The notes beneath the pieces are model-generated. The model was not told where the DNA came from, did not search any database, and worked only from the letters and a program-made list of their open reading frames with translations. A stretch of 64,000 nt of DNA from positions 1,612,001-1,676,000 of the forward strand of contig NC_064239.1 in the NCBI RefSeq assembly GCF_023101765.2. The letters run 5' to 3'. The DNA is from Spodoptera frugiperda (taxonomy: Eukaryota; Arthropoda; Insecta; Lepidoptera; Noctuidae). The translations under genes and the position numbers were made by a program. This document shows, in pieces, positions 22,958-35,513 of this stretch (position 1 is its first letter; each line of letters starts with the position of its first letter).

Positions 22958-24114
22958 ATTTTTCAACCGCTTTAATTACTTTCTTTAATAAACTGTACAC
23001 TGTCTTAAATAAATCATGCTTTACGTAAAATCATGGTTTATGCTTTACTACGTAAAAGAAAAAGCCAGTAGCTACTTTTAACCAAAATATTTAAAGCAAA
23101 ACAAAATGCAAAATACTTTAACACAAAAATCATAAAACAGAATAACCAAAATATCCTTAGAATAACCCTTCCCTTTCGCAGGAACAAAACAAAAACATAA
23201 ACTAAAAACCTAACCCTTTCCCGGCCTTTCAAACTTCCAACCCCCACTAATATATTTTACGTGTAAAACTGTTGTATCAAAAGTGTTGCCAGTTCATTTA
23301 ATTCCGAGTAATGTCCTGCCATGTTTATAGGTCCCGTATTAACTTGTGATAAGTAACCGGCAAAAGTTTTGGACCTCTCCTGATATTTATTGGTATCGGT
23401 AGACATATACTTTCCCTGCTTATTTACTGAACGTAGGCTTTTATTGTTACAGTTGTAAGGGAATTTCTGTAATATATGTTTTTAATTTTACAATTACGTG
23501 GGTGGGTTTTTGTGTTTTTGTTATTATTAACCTTTTCCGGGATAAGGAAGGTCGAAGAATTTATTTCAATTTGAATTTGATACTCACGGTAATTAAGCAG
23601 AAGGCCATGTATTTATATATCACGCTAAAAATGCTTTCTAACAAAATAAACTATACAATATCTGATAAAAAAGTGTGTATCTACTATACTCTACCTCAAA
23701 ATAAACACAAGCTTACAAAAATCTCCATGTACTTATAATTGGTTCAAAGAAAATACAAACAAACAACGTTACTCCCTAAGAATATCACGATTACGTTATT
23801 AAACCACGCATCCATAGCGAAAGTTCAAAGCGTGGAAATCTCACGGCGCGAACACGTTTCTTGAGTCACATCTAAATAAACTAGTCGGTAACATTATTCG
23901 CTCTAACGATGTGGAAGATAAATTTCAGGATCCCTTTACAGTTTACGATGTGTAACGTGAAAGAGTGAGTGTGTGGTTGGCGCACCTCACCTTAGGATAT
24001 ATGAGTAGGTTGGTGTTCCCACGTTGAGAGTGAGCGCCGCCGCCGCCGACGCAACACCCCAAGCAATGCTTGGATGGAGCAGTTTTTTATCACTCTCTCG
24101 TGAATTAGATGAGT
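22958..24114. other. AT-rich spacer
   Basis: No gene is recognised. A short (GCC)n-type run lies at 24028-24045. Confidence 0.5.
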
Positions 24115-24330
24115 GTTACATTGAGTGGGTTAAGACTTGTGTAGTTGTTGAATTTGATTTTGGTTGTAATTATTATAGGAAACTACATGTAAAAAAGTTT
24201 TTAAGTTGCTTACAGAACTCTTTATACCCCCTTTGTATTTGTTACATTGAGTTGGTTTAGACTTGTGATGTTGTTGAATTTGATTTAGGTAGTAATTATA
24301 ATAGAGAACTACATGCAATAGAGATTTTTA
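24115..24330 (+). repeat. Diverged tandem duplication, 126-bp period
   Basis: Copy 1 starts at 24115 and copy 2 at 24241, directly adjacent. Shared runs include GTTACATTGAGT, AGACTTGTG, GTTGTTGAATTTGATTT and AACTACATG in the same order. The first 80-90 bases align well and the rest of copy 2 is diverged. The duplication makes a minus-strand frame (24130-24318) look internally repetitive; I do not regard that frame as coding. Confidence 0.75.
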
Positions 24331-25408
24331 CTTACTATCCTAGCTATTTCTGACTCTGCATTTAAAAGTTTTATAAAATGTCAAGTATCTTCCTGATTAA
24401 TATAGTCGTTTGTATTTCTCAACGTATTCCTAAATCTACACTTCCAATACCAAGTTGATCTCCATAATTACAAAATCATAACCCCACTCCACGACTCACT
24501 CATCAGATCTAATCCAGGTCGTTTCCTCCACTGGATGAACATCATAACTAAACCTATGCATAGAGTAAACCTCAGGGACAAACAACATCCACGTAATATA
24601 ATAACTCCACTGAATATTGACGAATGAGCCTCAATTCCTTTTCTTTTTTGACAAAAAATACTCTTGCTACTAGAAATATGATATTCAGTCACGATTTCTG
24701 TTTCATCTCTGTTGAAATGTGAGTACGGTAACAAAATTGAATACGTTTTACGTAAGTCTGGTTTTGTTAATTAGTTTAATATTGTATTGTTTGTTGTAAA
24801 TGTAATACGATGTTCTGTATAACATTTTGTTTTTGTTAATGAGTGATAATTTGTAATTGAAGAGTCGAGCCAACTAGGTGATGGTATTGTAGAACTGTTA
24901 GTTAGTGCTTAAAATACTGACAATGAGTTTCGAAGATTAAATAATTTAACTTGTCGTACTATTAAAGAAATTAGTGTTACGTGCTGTGCTATTCTGTCCA
25001 TTCTGATGCTTTTCGGGTCTGGGGGCTTACTCTATCACATTGCGACCGATCGACATTGATATTATAAAAATTTCATAGGTACTCTTGAGTTCTTAAGGTG
25101 CAACGGTGGCGCTCATTGCATCCGTATTGAATGAACTAAATGATATTTAGTTTGGCTCTTTATTCCGTACTCTGAATGCTAGATATGATATGCCAAATAG
25201 TTATACATGTTATTTTCTTTATTTCCCCCCAAACTTACCTACCAAAACCCATGACCTCTTATTAACATTGGTAATTAATAATGGATGAAGATATTATAAA
25301 ATACCCACCCTATTCATAGCTACCATAATATATGATATACATAAATGTATACACATAAAAAATGACTAAAAACTTTCATACAATTTTATGTCTACACAAA
25401 ACTTTTAT

Positions 25409-25466
25409 GAGTCAGTTAACTAGTAATGGCTTCACGTAAACTCATGTCCACTAATTATTGTCACTT
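25409..25466 (+). repeat. Diverged direct repeat, copy 1
   Basis: GAGTCAGTTAAC, TAATGG and ATGTCCACTAATTAT followed by GTCAC recur in the same order and nearly the same spacing at 26123-26187. The 15-mer ATGTCCACTAATTAT (25444-25458) is exact in both and contains a homeodomain-type TAATTA-like core. Confidence 0.55.
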
Positions 25467-25468
25467 GT

Positions 25469-25484
25469 ACACACACACACACAC
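25469..25484. repeat. (CA)n microsatellite
   Basis: About eight AC dinucleotides. Confidence 0.85.
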
Positions 25485-25782
25485 ATCAAGCTATACAAAA
25501 CCAGTATAAACTGACCGTCAAAATGTACAGAAAGATCATACAAAGCTAGACCATGATAAACTGGTTATGTATAGTTCGATGTGTTATGTATACATTCGCG
25601 TGTATAACAACATGGATTGTTGATATTAATTTATTCTCTAAACAAGTTGGAAATTAATTGTCTAGTCTTTTTTACGAAACTATCATCTAAGTCGTTACAG
25701 GTAATTGAAAGTTGATAATTCTGATCGTAATTTTAATTGAATTCAACATAGAAAAGGTCTTCATTTCGGTTGTTATATTTTT

Positions 25783-25862
25783 GTGGCAGTCCACTGCTGG
25801 ACTATGAAGCTACATAAGCACGTTAGCTATACCCCAAGCTTAGCGCCTAGATTGGACTATCA
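25783..25862 (+). repeat. Dispersed lepidopteran repeat fragment
   Basis: GTGGCAGTCCACTGCTGGAC followed by a degenerate CTATGAAGC and ACGTTAGC matches a very common moth repeat (remembered form: GCAGTCCACTGCTGGACATA). No ORF remains. Confidence 0.6.
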
Positions 25863-28800
25863 ATGCTTAAAAAGTGCTAAGTTAATTGTAGTGAGCTGCT
25901 GTTTGGTCTTTGTCATGTCACATGTATCGAATCTTACTACAGTCGCCGGATGAGTAGGGATGAGTGGCAAAGAGATAGAAGAATTTCTCTGCCGTCGCTA
26001 GACGGCTTACACATAATACTAAAAAACTTCATAACAATATTCTCAAAGAACACAGTCCCGTCTTTCGCCGAAGCCCTAATCAGTTAGCCTGACACTGACG
26101 ACTATTCCTAGGACACATTTACGAGTCACTTAACGCCTAATGGTTGGACATAAAAACCGATGTCCACTAATTATCTGATGACGTCACACGGCAGGTCCAC
26201 ACGCCACCAACGGACATACTTTAATTAGTTTCTACTATATGGCTTTAGGGTTAACGATAATAGAAATACATTTGGAATTTTTACTGCTTGTCTGTTGTGG
26301 CACGATATGTGCATGGTGTTATGTTTTATTTTTTTATCTATATGACATAAATTAACTACACAATCGATACACTGCCATAGAACCTTGTCAGCTACGCAAC
26401 TCGCTATTTTAGTAACAATTTTCTATGTATGTCAATATAGTTTTAAATGTGTCATAAAGCATCAAATAAACAAATAAACATGACCTCCACACCACCTTCA
26501 ATAAAAATAAACAATTTACTACTCACTGCCATTAGTTTAATAAAACACAAAATACGTTTCACATAATTACATTTAGGTACGTTTGTCATTAAGTAATGAT
26601 ATGTTCCCAAACACGTAACACGTAAGTAATTACTCGAAATAAACTAAACACTACACTATTTACATACAACAAGTATATAAACACAAAATTGCACTTACTT
26701 AGCAATAAAATTAAAACCACCAGTGGACTTATAAATACATCATTAAACTGAGTGACAACCCTATTTCAAAAGCACGTTGGACTTAACATGGACATGCCAC
26801 GCGAACAAAAAGTTAATTAAAATAAATATTCAAGTGGTTTCTAATGTAATACATGTGATACGGCCCGCTAGGGTTGTCTGTCCCGTTAGTATTAAAACGG
26901 CAATTATTGTAATTGCTGGCAATGCACGCGCATTTTGTGGGTAAGCACGCTGCACGTTATTGCGCGATTTCTATTATACCTACACGTATTTTGTCGTTGA
27001 AATGTTATGTCTGTGCATTTTCGCTGGTTAGGCCATTCAAACATGTTGCAGAAATATTTATCACTACTTTTCATTTATTAATACAAAAAACCATATGAAT
27101 AACAAGTCTGAAACCTCAAAGTAATGTTAGAGAAGTATTTTCTAAGGAAATAAAGAGTTTAACTCACTCGTAATAAGACTCATAGTCAATTGTGCGTAAA
27201 ATTGCCATAGATATAATCTCTTGGGCAATTGATTGGTCGTAAGGATTATACTGCTACTTATTTACTTTAGTATTATTTGGTATTATAATAATAGCACCGA
27301 AATAGAGTAAAATAATAAGTAGTTAGACCAATTCGTAATGAATTTTATGCTAAGTTTTAGTAACTAACTAATTTCTTTATCTTATAAAGTCACTTATGGT
27401 CAACGCTTACAGTAAGGCCAGTTTTATATTAGTATTAAATTATTATCTTGTATTATATATTTTATAACGTCTTATGTCAAATTAGATGCACGCGTGCGGT
27501 CCATGGGCTTACACCACGCTTACAGCCTTTTTGTATTGCTTCCAAAGCAACAAACGCCGTGCCGTGTCCATGCCGTTACTGTGTTCGATAAACTTTACAC
27601 TCCTCCTTTTTTCTAAAAATATCTATCGTTGAACCCAACCAACAACCAAACACACACCCAGACGGACAACACACAAAATAACAAATTACTTCAATTGGAC
27701 ATCGAACTCAAGACTACCCCAGACGAGCAAACAGTCAATAAGTGGTCCTTTTTAATTAAAACTAGGCTGAATATACAAAGCCGACACGGGCGAGGTTTAT
27801 TTCAGCCGCGGCTAGGGTTGGACCGGACAAACACAATTTAATGAGTATTGGAAACGATCACCCTTCGCTGTGTTTCCCTCATAATATAGGTGGAATAGTT
27901 TTTTTTGGCTTTTCGAAATATATCATCTAGTGTGGTTTCTTGGGTAAGCATTTGCATGGAATTGCACTATAAATTAATGTATTTGTTGATAAAAATGTTG
28001 GTTGATTGACACATTAATTATGTTATTATTTATATCATAGGTACCTATTAGCTACTCCTCGAATCATGATCTCCATTAATTAAACATCATGTACATGTAG
28101 CTATCACATACCACATCTCTCCAAAACAAAGTTCAACATCAAACAGACTGACCCAAAAACAAAATTCGTTAAAACAAGCTACAGACAAACAATAATCATC
28201 AATAGACAAACTAAACGAAGCTATTCGAACGAACGCTCCGCCGTACTTACTTAATTTTGTGCAGCGAAGGGAAAATAAAAAGTAATTATAAGTTGGTCAT
28301 CTCCAAAGATATTATCTTCGTTCCCTCGGGCGACGCTCCTCAAATATTTGCCCTTATATTAATTTTTATTTTGGTAGCTTCATCTGAATTGAGAAGTGCC
28401 ACAGTTATAATGGAGTGACAAGGACGGCAGTATATAATAGAATTGATACCATCCTTTCTCTTCCCGCGGGTATTATAAGAGTTGACTAAGGGATTACTCG
28501 TTTGACAGTGACCGTACAGCAGTGCTCTCTGATAAACCTGATCCTTTTAAACCTGTCGGCCAAGTGTGGAGATTATGACAACTCTTCAGAGTAGAAAAGG
28601 CCTACAGTCCACCAATGTGACATCGTTTTCATTCGCAACTGAAGCAACTAGGGTAATTGCCTCTATAGAATTTATGAGAGCTTTTCATATTATTAACATT
28701 AGGTTTATTAAATACTTGACTTATTTTTATTACCGTATCATTATACCGTATAGTATGATGACTAGCTTTTTGATTAACTTGCTAAGATAATGTTCACCGA

Positions 28801-31067
28801 TAGTTCTAAACATGTAGATTGTAGGTGGTAGATTTTTCCTTCTTCGATTTATATTTATACCAATAAAAGACTTGGAATATTCAGTAACAAACTTGCAACA
28901 ATAATTTTTATTAAAATAACTAAAACATAAATAAACCCATTTGACAACAATTGCATTCGTATCAAAGCAACAAGTTATGTGGAGGCAAAGCGAAATAAAT
29001 TATGATGATCACCAATTTATATTCATTACGTTATGTTTTGTATGTCGAGTAAATATAGTAAATGATACGACATCAAGTGTTATGCTTATGGATATTGCGA
29101 GACAAACTTTGTCTACGAGGGGAATCAAGTATTAGATTATATATTTTTTATCTTGTATGCTTTTGTAGTAAAAATATTTGGTCCTAAGGAGATTAGTTTA
29201 TATTTAAAAAATGGTCTTTTACGTCGCCTCATTATTCATAACCATTTTTCTCACAGAACAGGCAATAAATTCGTAAAAACAACACCCATTCCAATCCCTG
29301 TTTGACATGACACGTTAATTAAAAAACATGTTAAATCTAATATCATTTACACCCTTCAATACAAAAACAACAACGAACACCCGCAAAACAATCGAAACTG
29401 GAAAATAATAAATCCCAGTTACCAAAGATTCATTAAAACAGTCCAATTAAGCGATATTTACATTTACGCTTAACGCGTTTGATGAAACTCTTTTGGAACA
29501 ACAGGCGTAAACATTGGAGCGGTTCCGAATCATTGGGGCCAAGTGTTTGTGTGGCCAGCCGACCGGACGAGCTGCACTCTACTTTGTACCGGCTCCAGTA
29601 CTGGATGTGACCTTGTTGCTTGTTTTGCTTGATGATGAACGGAAATTAGAGATACGGTGTTGTTGCTGCTGATTTTTGATGACTTTTTGTATGAAGAATA
29701 GGTAGTTATCTACACAGTTTGCAGGGTGGTCCTTTGATTCGGAACTTTTAGCAATGCGTGCAGATTTTTGAAGATCGAAAAGAGACTTGAATGCAAAGGT
29801 ATAAGACAAAACCATAGTATAATTGAATCTAAATTAATTCTCTTGTCACCACTAACACCTTGCGGACCAAAGGACCAGAAAGGACATCCGCATCCATCAT
29901 CCCAACGCATCCAGCATACTAACTTCCATCCATTCGTGATCGCGAATTAAAGCGCTGTTTTTGTACAGTCGCCGGATAAGTTAATGAATAGCGAACGTAC
30001 GTGTTCGTCGGACGGGCAATATTTGCCCAACACGCCCTGTTTGCCCGACCCCAATAATTTAAGGAGTATATTTTGTCGTTCAATTCGCGCTGGACATCGA
30101 TACGTCTGTTTGTCTACGTTATTGCGTGATTAAATGCGTTATTGTTGTTTTTTCGACGGATTCTCTGGACGTCGGTTTGTTGTCGTGTAACAATTTGTAA
30201 TGATACGCGCCGGTAAGCGGTATGACAAATTTGGCTATTTATTTTTGTTTATCGTGCTAACATTTAACGACAAATAGTACGTTTTTATATTTGTGTATAT
30301 TTTGATTTCGATACCACTTAATACTCATAATTGCTATTTCATATACGCTTATAATTGTGTGTGTAATTTTACAAATGACTTATGATTAATGTAATTACAT
30401 ACGAGTTTATGTATAAGAATGCCTATATCAAAAGTGCTTTATAGGTCCTTTTCTCAAAAGAAAAGTCCTGAAATTCTTGTTTTGTAGGTTCTCAAAAAGT
30501 AGGTTTTGATTAGGCAATGCTTACCTTAGGCCCGCATTCCAAACTTTCATTTGATGTTAAAGAATTGGTTCGATGATTTGTCCCTTTTTCTGAGAAACTG
30601 AAAATATTATAGAACTCCCTTTTTATTTCATTGTGCTGAAACTTAAATTTAATTTCGTTGTTTTATTTGTAAAGCAACAGTTCAGAGTTTCAATTTAAAA
30701 ACTGCTACACTGTTAACATCGCTTCAAGACAGCATTGAAATTAAAGTCAAAGACTTTCATAAAATAGACCTTGAAATAGAATTTCGCTTTGTTATTTACG
30801 AACTGTAAATTGAAACTAGTATTAACAGTTGAAGTAAAATAGAAAAGCGACTTCGTATTTATTGTACGACGAAGGAACAAGGAGTGAGAAGTTAAAGTCA
30901 CCTTATAAATCCCTTCACAGCAGAAGATAAATAAACTCTGATAAGACGACGCTAAAGTTCAAATTTCAATAAAGATCAATATCTATTTTAAGTTCAAGGT
31001 CAATATTATTGAAATTTAAACCCAATAGTTGTTGAATTAGGGTATATTGCTATTTGTCATAAAAAAA
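25863..31067. other. Long AT-rich spacer
   Basis: No gene is recognised in these 5 kb. Points of note are the second related block at 26123-26187 with a perfect CRE (26179-26186), and a CpG-richer patch at 29940-30200 with repeated GGGCAA/TTGCCC words (30014-30050). All open frames are below 80 codons and mostly mirror each other on the two strands. Confidence 0.5.
26123..26187 (+). repeat. Diverged direct repeat, copy 2, ending in a CRE palindrome
   Basis: It is related to 25409-25466 (GAGTCACTTAAC, TAATGG, then exact ATGTCCACTAATTAT at 26160-26174). It ends in TGACGTCA at 26179-26186, where copy 1 has only TGTCAC. The copies may be remnants of one dispersed repeat or a local duplication. 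Confidence 0.55.
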
Positions 31068-31170
31068 CAGCCTTGGTAGTCGAGACCGGACCCAACTCGA
31101 GTTTGAGGATCAAATATCAATCTGCGGGTTCGATCCCCCATGCGGATATGATTGGGGGATACATTTCGCT
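31068..31170 (+). mobile_element. tRNA-like head of a SINE
   Basis: TGGTAGTCGAG (31074-31084) fits an RNA polymerase III A box and GGTTCGATCCC (31127-31137) is a near-perfect B box. The spacing of about 40 bp between them is normal for a tRNA-derived promoter. The flanks do not fold into a complete cloverleaf with a matched acceptor stem, and GATTGGGGGATACATTTC follows, as in a SINE body. I therefore call a SINE head and not a working tRNA gene. Confidence 0.55.
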
Positions 31171-34064
31171 CGCCTCACTGAATACTGAACGATGAGAAAA
31201 ACTTATAACATGTCCTCGAGATGGTACCGTGAAATTGTAGATTTTTTGAGAACGTACTGACAGTATTACATGCTGAAATTGAATAAAATGTAAAATTCTT
31301 TTTGAGCTTCAGTAAAATTTTGAATAAACTTTTATTGGAAAATGTAGTATTACAAAAGTCTTGTATTAAAGTGGAATTAAAGATATATCCTATCCACAAG
31401 AGACAAATTAAAGATAAAAACAGAATCATAACTATAGCCAAAGCCTCCTTTGGTATTAATCTAGCATCTACCAGATGCTTCTACCGAACTCAGTATCAAT
31501 AGCCCCAATCACACTAGCAAACATTACATATTGTACTCAACAATTGCGCTTACGCCCACAAGTCCTTTAACCACATTAATGTCTTAACCTAAAAAGATAA
31601 CATTAAGCCAAATTACGTTCATTAATAGCCAATCCCGTACTTATAAAGACATAAACATTGTAAGTTATACAGGCCGTTACTTCAATCGACTATAATAACT
31701 TAAGCAGGAGATAATCACGACTGTACATAAACAGACCCTGTTTTTCTTGCACACCCTGTTTTCCTTACATTCTCTAAACACATAGAATTCTCAGTAAAGT
31801 AATGAGGTCTCTGAATCCTGATGTTTTTGTTCGTAAAACATTCGAGATAACGTCTTTGAAACACATTACTTTGTTTAAATTTGCATACTTTGTTGATGTT
31901 TGCTACGTTTTATATTTATGGCGATATAATATGGTCCTTTTATTAAATGGTCCTTTGTGACAAATGTATTATGGCTAAAGTTTTTATAAACATTATTAAT
32001 AATATTGGCAGCATTGTTCTTCTATGATTGATTCTTCGTACCAAACTGATTCGTCTTTTGTTATTCGTTCGGAACGTCTGGCTTTTAGCTAGATGCTTCA
32101 TATTCACATCTATAAAATACACATATGAGATCTCAGCACTCACCCAAATTAATTAGCTAAAACTATTTCTCTTCTAGAGCAACATTTCATTGCAGTAACA
32201 AATAAACATTAGAAGCCCGCAAAAGTAAAAACCATGTACTTACTTACTCCAATGAACTAGTGAACGTACAGTACTGAACTCATACCAACTTTATCCAAGT
32301 AACACGATCAATCTTACTTTCGCTTAAGCAATAGATTTTATTTCTGGTTCGCGAAAATTCACCCCTACCATTATTACCCTGGTACAACCTTAGTCGATTT
32401 ATTGTTAAACTAGTTATATCGCACAAATCCGCCCGACTTTGTAAAGATTTTTCTAGAAGCTGTCGATATCTCGCGCTCACCTTGCAACTTCTTTGTTACG
32501 ATTAAGATTTTTACAACTCTTAAACTTAGTTTTGTACTGTAAAAGTTGTAGAGATAAGACCCCAGTGTATCTTTATTGTGAAACAACTTTTTATTTATGT
32601 CTAGACCATTGACCTTATGTACAATAAAACGTTTTTATATTAACTCCAATACGTTTATTCTTTGTCTGTTTATGTTGAAAATAAATCGGATTTCAAATCA
32701 CTGGCCATCTTGGCATCTTACAAGACAGTTCATTATAAAGTATTTGAAAAGATAACGTTAAAAGTTAGGGTTTAATCTTGTATTTTTTACTTGAGAAAAT
32801 GTTATTTATTTTCTTACAATCTTAACTCTTTTCAAGAATCACACATTGATACAAACCGTCACTTCTGTGTACCATTGATCTAGACAGAGACATTGGAACA
32901 TCAAATGAAAAGGTGCTGGCATACCTCATTCGTTTCATCTTCAAGCCTAAACAACAAACCGAAGAATTTTTTGAAGTGACACAGAAAAGGAAATAATAAA
33001 CAACATAACAGACAAACAGCGTCCCATAAAACTGATAACTTGAACTCCGCAATCTAGTTGGGAGCCACAACAGACGTAACCGTACATATTTGATCCAAGG
33101 CCCCACTCCGGGCCCATTCACACCTGCATTCTCCACGTAAAATATTGAACAGAGGGTCCCAGAGGTCGGCTCTCCCGCCGCGATGCAAATTGGCTCAGGG
33201 GGCCTCCATGCACTCCAGATTATGTGACGAACGAATAGAGTATTGTGTTTTATGAGACATTCTGGAGAATAGAGGTTTGTTGCAAATTCTTAGCTTAGAA
33301 AAGAAAGGCTTTTTGTTATAGTGTTCTGGGAAATGAAGGAGGGATTTTAAAGTGAAATACATTTTACAATGATGGAAACTTAATAAACCCACGAACATTA
33401 TTGAATCATGGCTTAACTAATATTGAAAATAAAGATAACAATAATATTAAGTGATGAACCACTCTAGTAAAAATCTAACCACATTAATTTAGTAGTTTTT
33501 GTAACTGCAAACCATTATACCGCCAACAACAAAATTCCTATCCCAAATACTTCCACTCAACCATGTCAACCAAAAACATTACAAAAAAGTCCAAATCCAT
33601 TTTGAAATGTTCGCATTGGCTACCCGAGTCCGAGGTCCACTCATTCATGCACGTCCCGTACATCTTGTCAGATGAAAGTCTTCAATGCGTTATCGAAATC
33701 TATTTATAGGGTTGTGTCGCATCGCGTCGGTTCTCATAATGTGTTCGGGGTACAACGAAACCTTTTCACGCTTGGCTTGAGACCCAACAAGCTCGGATAA
33801 AAGGGGCGCGGGGAGGGATTAAATATAGTCGCGAAACTCAGGTGATGGGCCCGAGTACGGACCTGTAGTGATGACAATACGCTTAGTGGAATACACTTTT
33901 GATGTCAAAGAGATTGGTCAGATATGGGTGTGGTGACATAATATGGAATAAATATGTAGGCTGTACGTGATAAAAAAAATTGCAGTGAATTTTTATGCTT
34001 ACTTCAATACCATTTATGTTCTTGTTGTTCTGTTTCTCTTGCAATGTTAACAAACAACTTTCTT
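31171..34064. other. AT-rich spacer
   Basis: No gene is recognised. A minus-strand donor-like CAAG|GTGAGC lies at 32476-32485. A small GC-rich patch with octamer ATGCAAAT (33183-33190) lies near 33140-33210. The 104-codon minus frame 32822-33136 is not recognisable. Confidence 0.45.
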
Positions 34065-34145
34065 TATCTTTGTACCAGATTTCATCAAAATCAGTTCAGC
34101 AGTTTAGATACAAACGCTTAACACACAAACAAGCAAACTTTCCCT
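34065..34145 (+). repeat. LINE/SINE-type tail fragment
   Basis: CCAGATTTCATCAAAATCAG, TTCAGCAGTTTAGA and then ACACACAAACAAGCAAACTT form a widespread insect repeat tail (remembered form: CAAATTTCATCAAAATCGGT, followed by ACAAACAAAC runs). Confidence 0.6.
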
Positions 34146-34366
34146 ACCTAGCTAGGATTAACATAAACTTTTCTAGAACTTACTTCACTTTCCATAATGA
34201 GAGAAGTTTACGCCATAGTAATTAATACAACAATAACATTGCGGTTTCTACCGTCTTGCGTTACTCGGTCGGCAGCCATTACCGTCCTTTGACACTCGAT
34301 GCGACACGTAATTACACGTGACATATTTGTTACCTGCAGTAATGACGTCACACTTACAGGGGTTTC

Positions 34367-34415
34367 AATTTTGTGGTCCTTCGAGACGTGGTCCTAAATT
34401 TTGTGGTCCTTCGAG
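34367..34415 (+). repeat. 15-bp-period GTGGTCCT array with an exact 19-bp direct repeat
   Basis: AATTTTGTGGTCCTTCGAG occurs at 34367-34385 and again at 34397-34415. Between them lies a partial unit, so GTGGTCCT starts at 34373, 34388 and 34403, an exact 15-bp period. A perfect CRE palindrome (34343-34350) lies just upstream. Confidence 0.75.
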
Positions 34416-35465
34416 TTAAGCTGTCAGTAGAAGATTGGCCAATGGAAGGCTGCATTTATTTTAATTTTCACTAGAATATTTAGACAAAATTTAAATACAA
34501 AATGGTCAGGTTAGAAACTTCATATCACACACCGTTCTGAATTATAAATCCTGATATCGTTTCATAGATCAAATATTTCAACCCAAAAACTCAGAAAAGT
34601 TCTAATTATAAAGATTTCCAGGCTAATGTTAATGGTTTAAATAAAACAACAACAAATCCCACAAAAAACAATTGAACCAAAAATAGACACACAGCAAAAA
34701 CACCAACAGCAGTAGATCAACAGCGTTCATGAAAAGGGTAACAAATGGGTGCGACGTTTTACCAGTAGGCCAATGTCTTGTGTTACACTGTGGTCGACGA
34801 GTCATTAACGTCCTTTGATATTGGAGCCTTACGCTGCGTAGCGACATTATTCGCGCGATATTTTGAATTAACCGAGTCTAATGAGGTCGGATATAATGAC
34901 AGCTTGAACTTAGTGTTTTACTCGTTTTGTGGTTCACACCGGTGGAGAGTTTGTCTTGTTATTATTTTTATGTTGTTTTGTTGTGGTGGTTAGATATATT
35001 TGTGCAACTTTTTTTAATGTGATGTCTCTTTTTTCCTTAAAGAAAACTGAGACTGTTTTACCAATGGTTACTTCTCTTCTAAATTTTGATTTTAATCCAA
35101 ATAAATAATTTTATTATAATCACAATATCATTATTCTTACTCAAAAGTTACATTTTTGTCTCCAAAAATAAATCTGAGCCTTTCTGAGTCTAATGTAATA
35201 CCTAAAACTGGCCAAAATTAAGGTAATCTTAACATACATCATCACCAAAATGAAACCTAAAATCCCCATGAACCGCGTTCACGCGCTGCAGCCGTAACAA
35301 AAAGACTCTAACCCCAGTATATTACACTGCCGAACATAAAGTATCATGTTCAATTTGCAAACATCAAAGTGTCGTTTAAAAACACAGGCGAGTAGACAGC
35401 AATAAACTGCGCGACAGTATTCGCGGGGCGCGCAATGAATTCTAACTATTTGTGTTCGCACGCAA

Positions 35466-35513
35466 CGCGTCGCGTCGCGTTTGTCGCGTCGTGTCGTGTC
35501 GCACGTCGCGCGC
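35466..35513. repeat. GTCGC/GTCGT-rich low-complexity array
   Basis: Irregular repeats of GTCGC and GTCGT make a GC-rich island. Similar text occurs at 3910-3929. The frames crossing it are artefacts of the repeat. Confidence 0.7.

Larger units (their letters stand above)
24331..25782. other. AT-rich spacer
   Basis: No gene is recognised. It contains a (CA)n run at 25469-25484 and the first of a pair of related blocks at 25409-25466. Confidence 0.5.
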
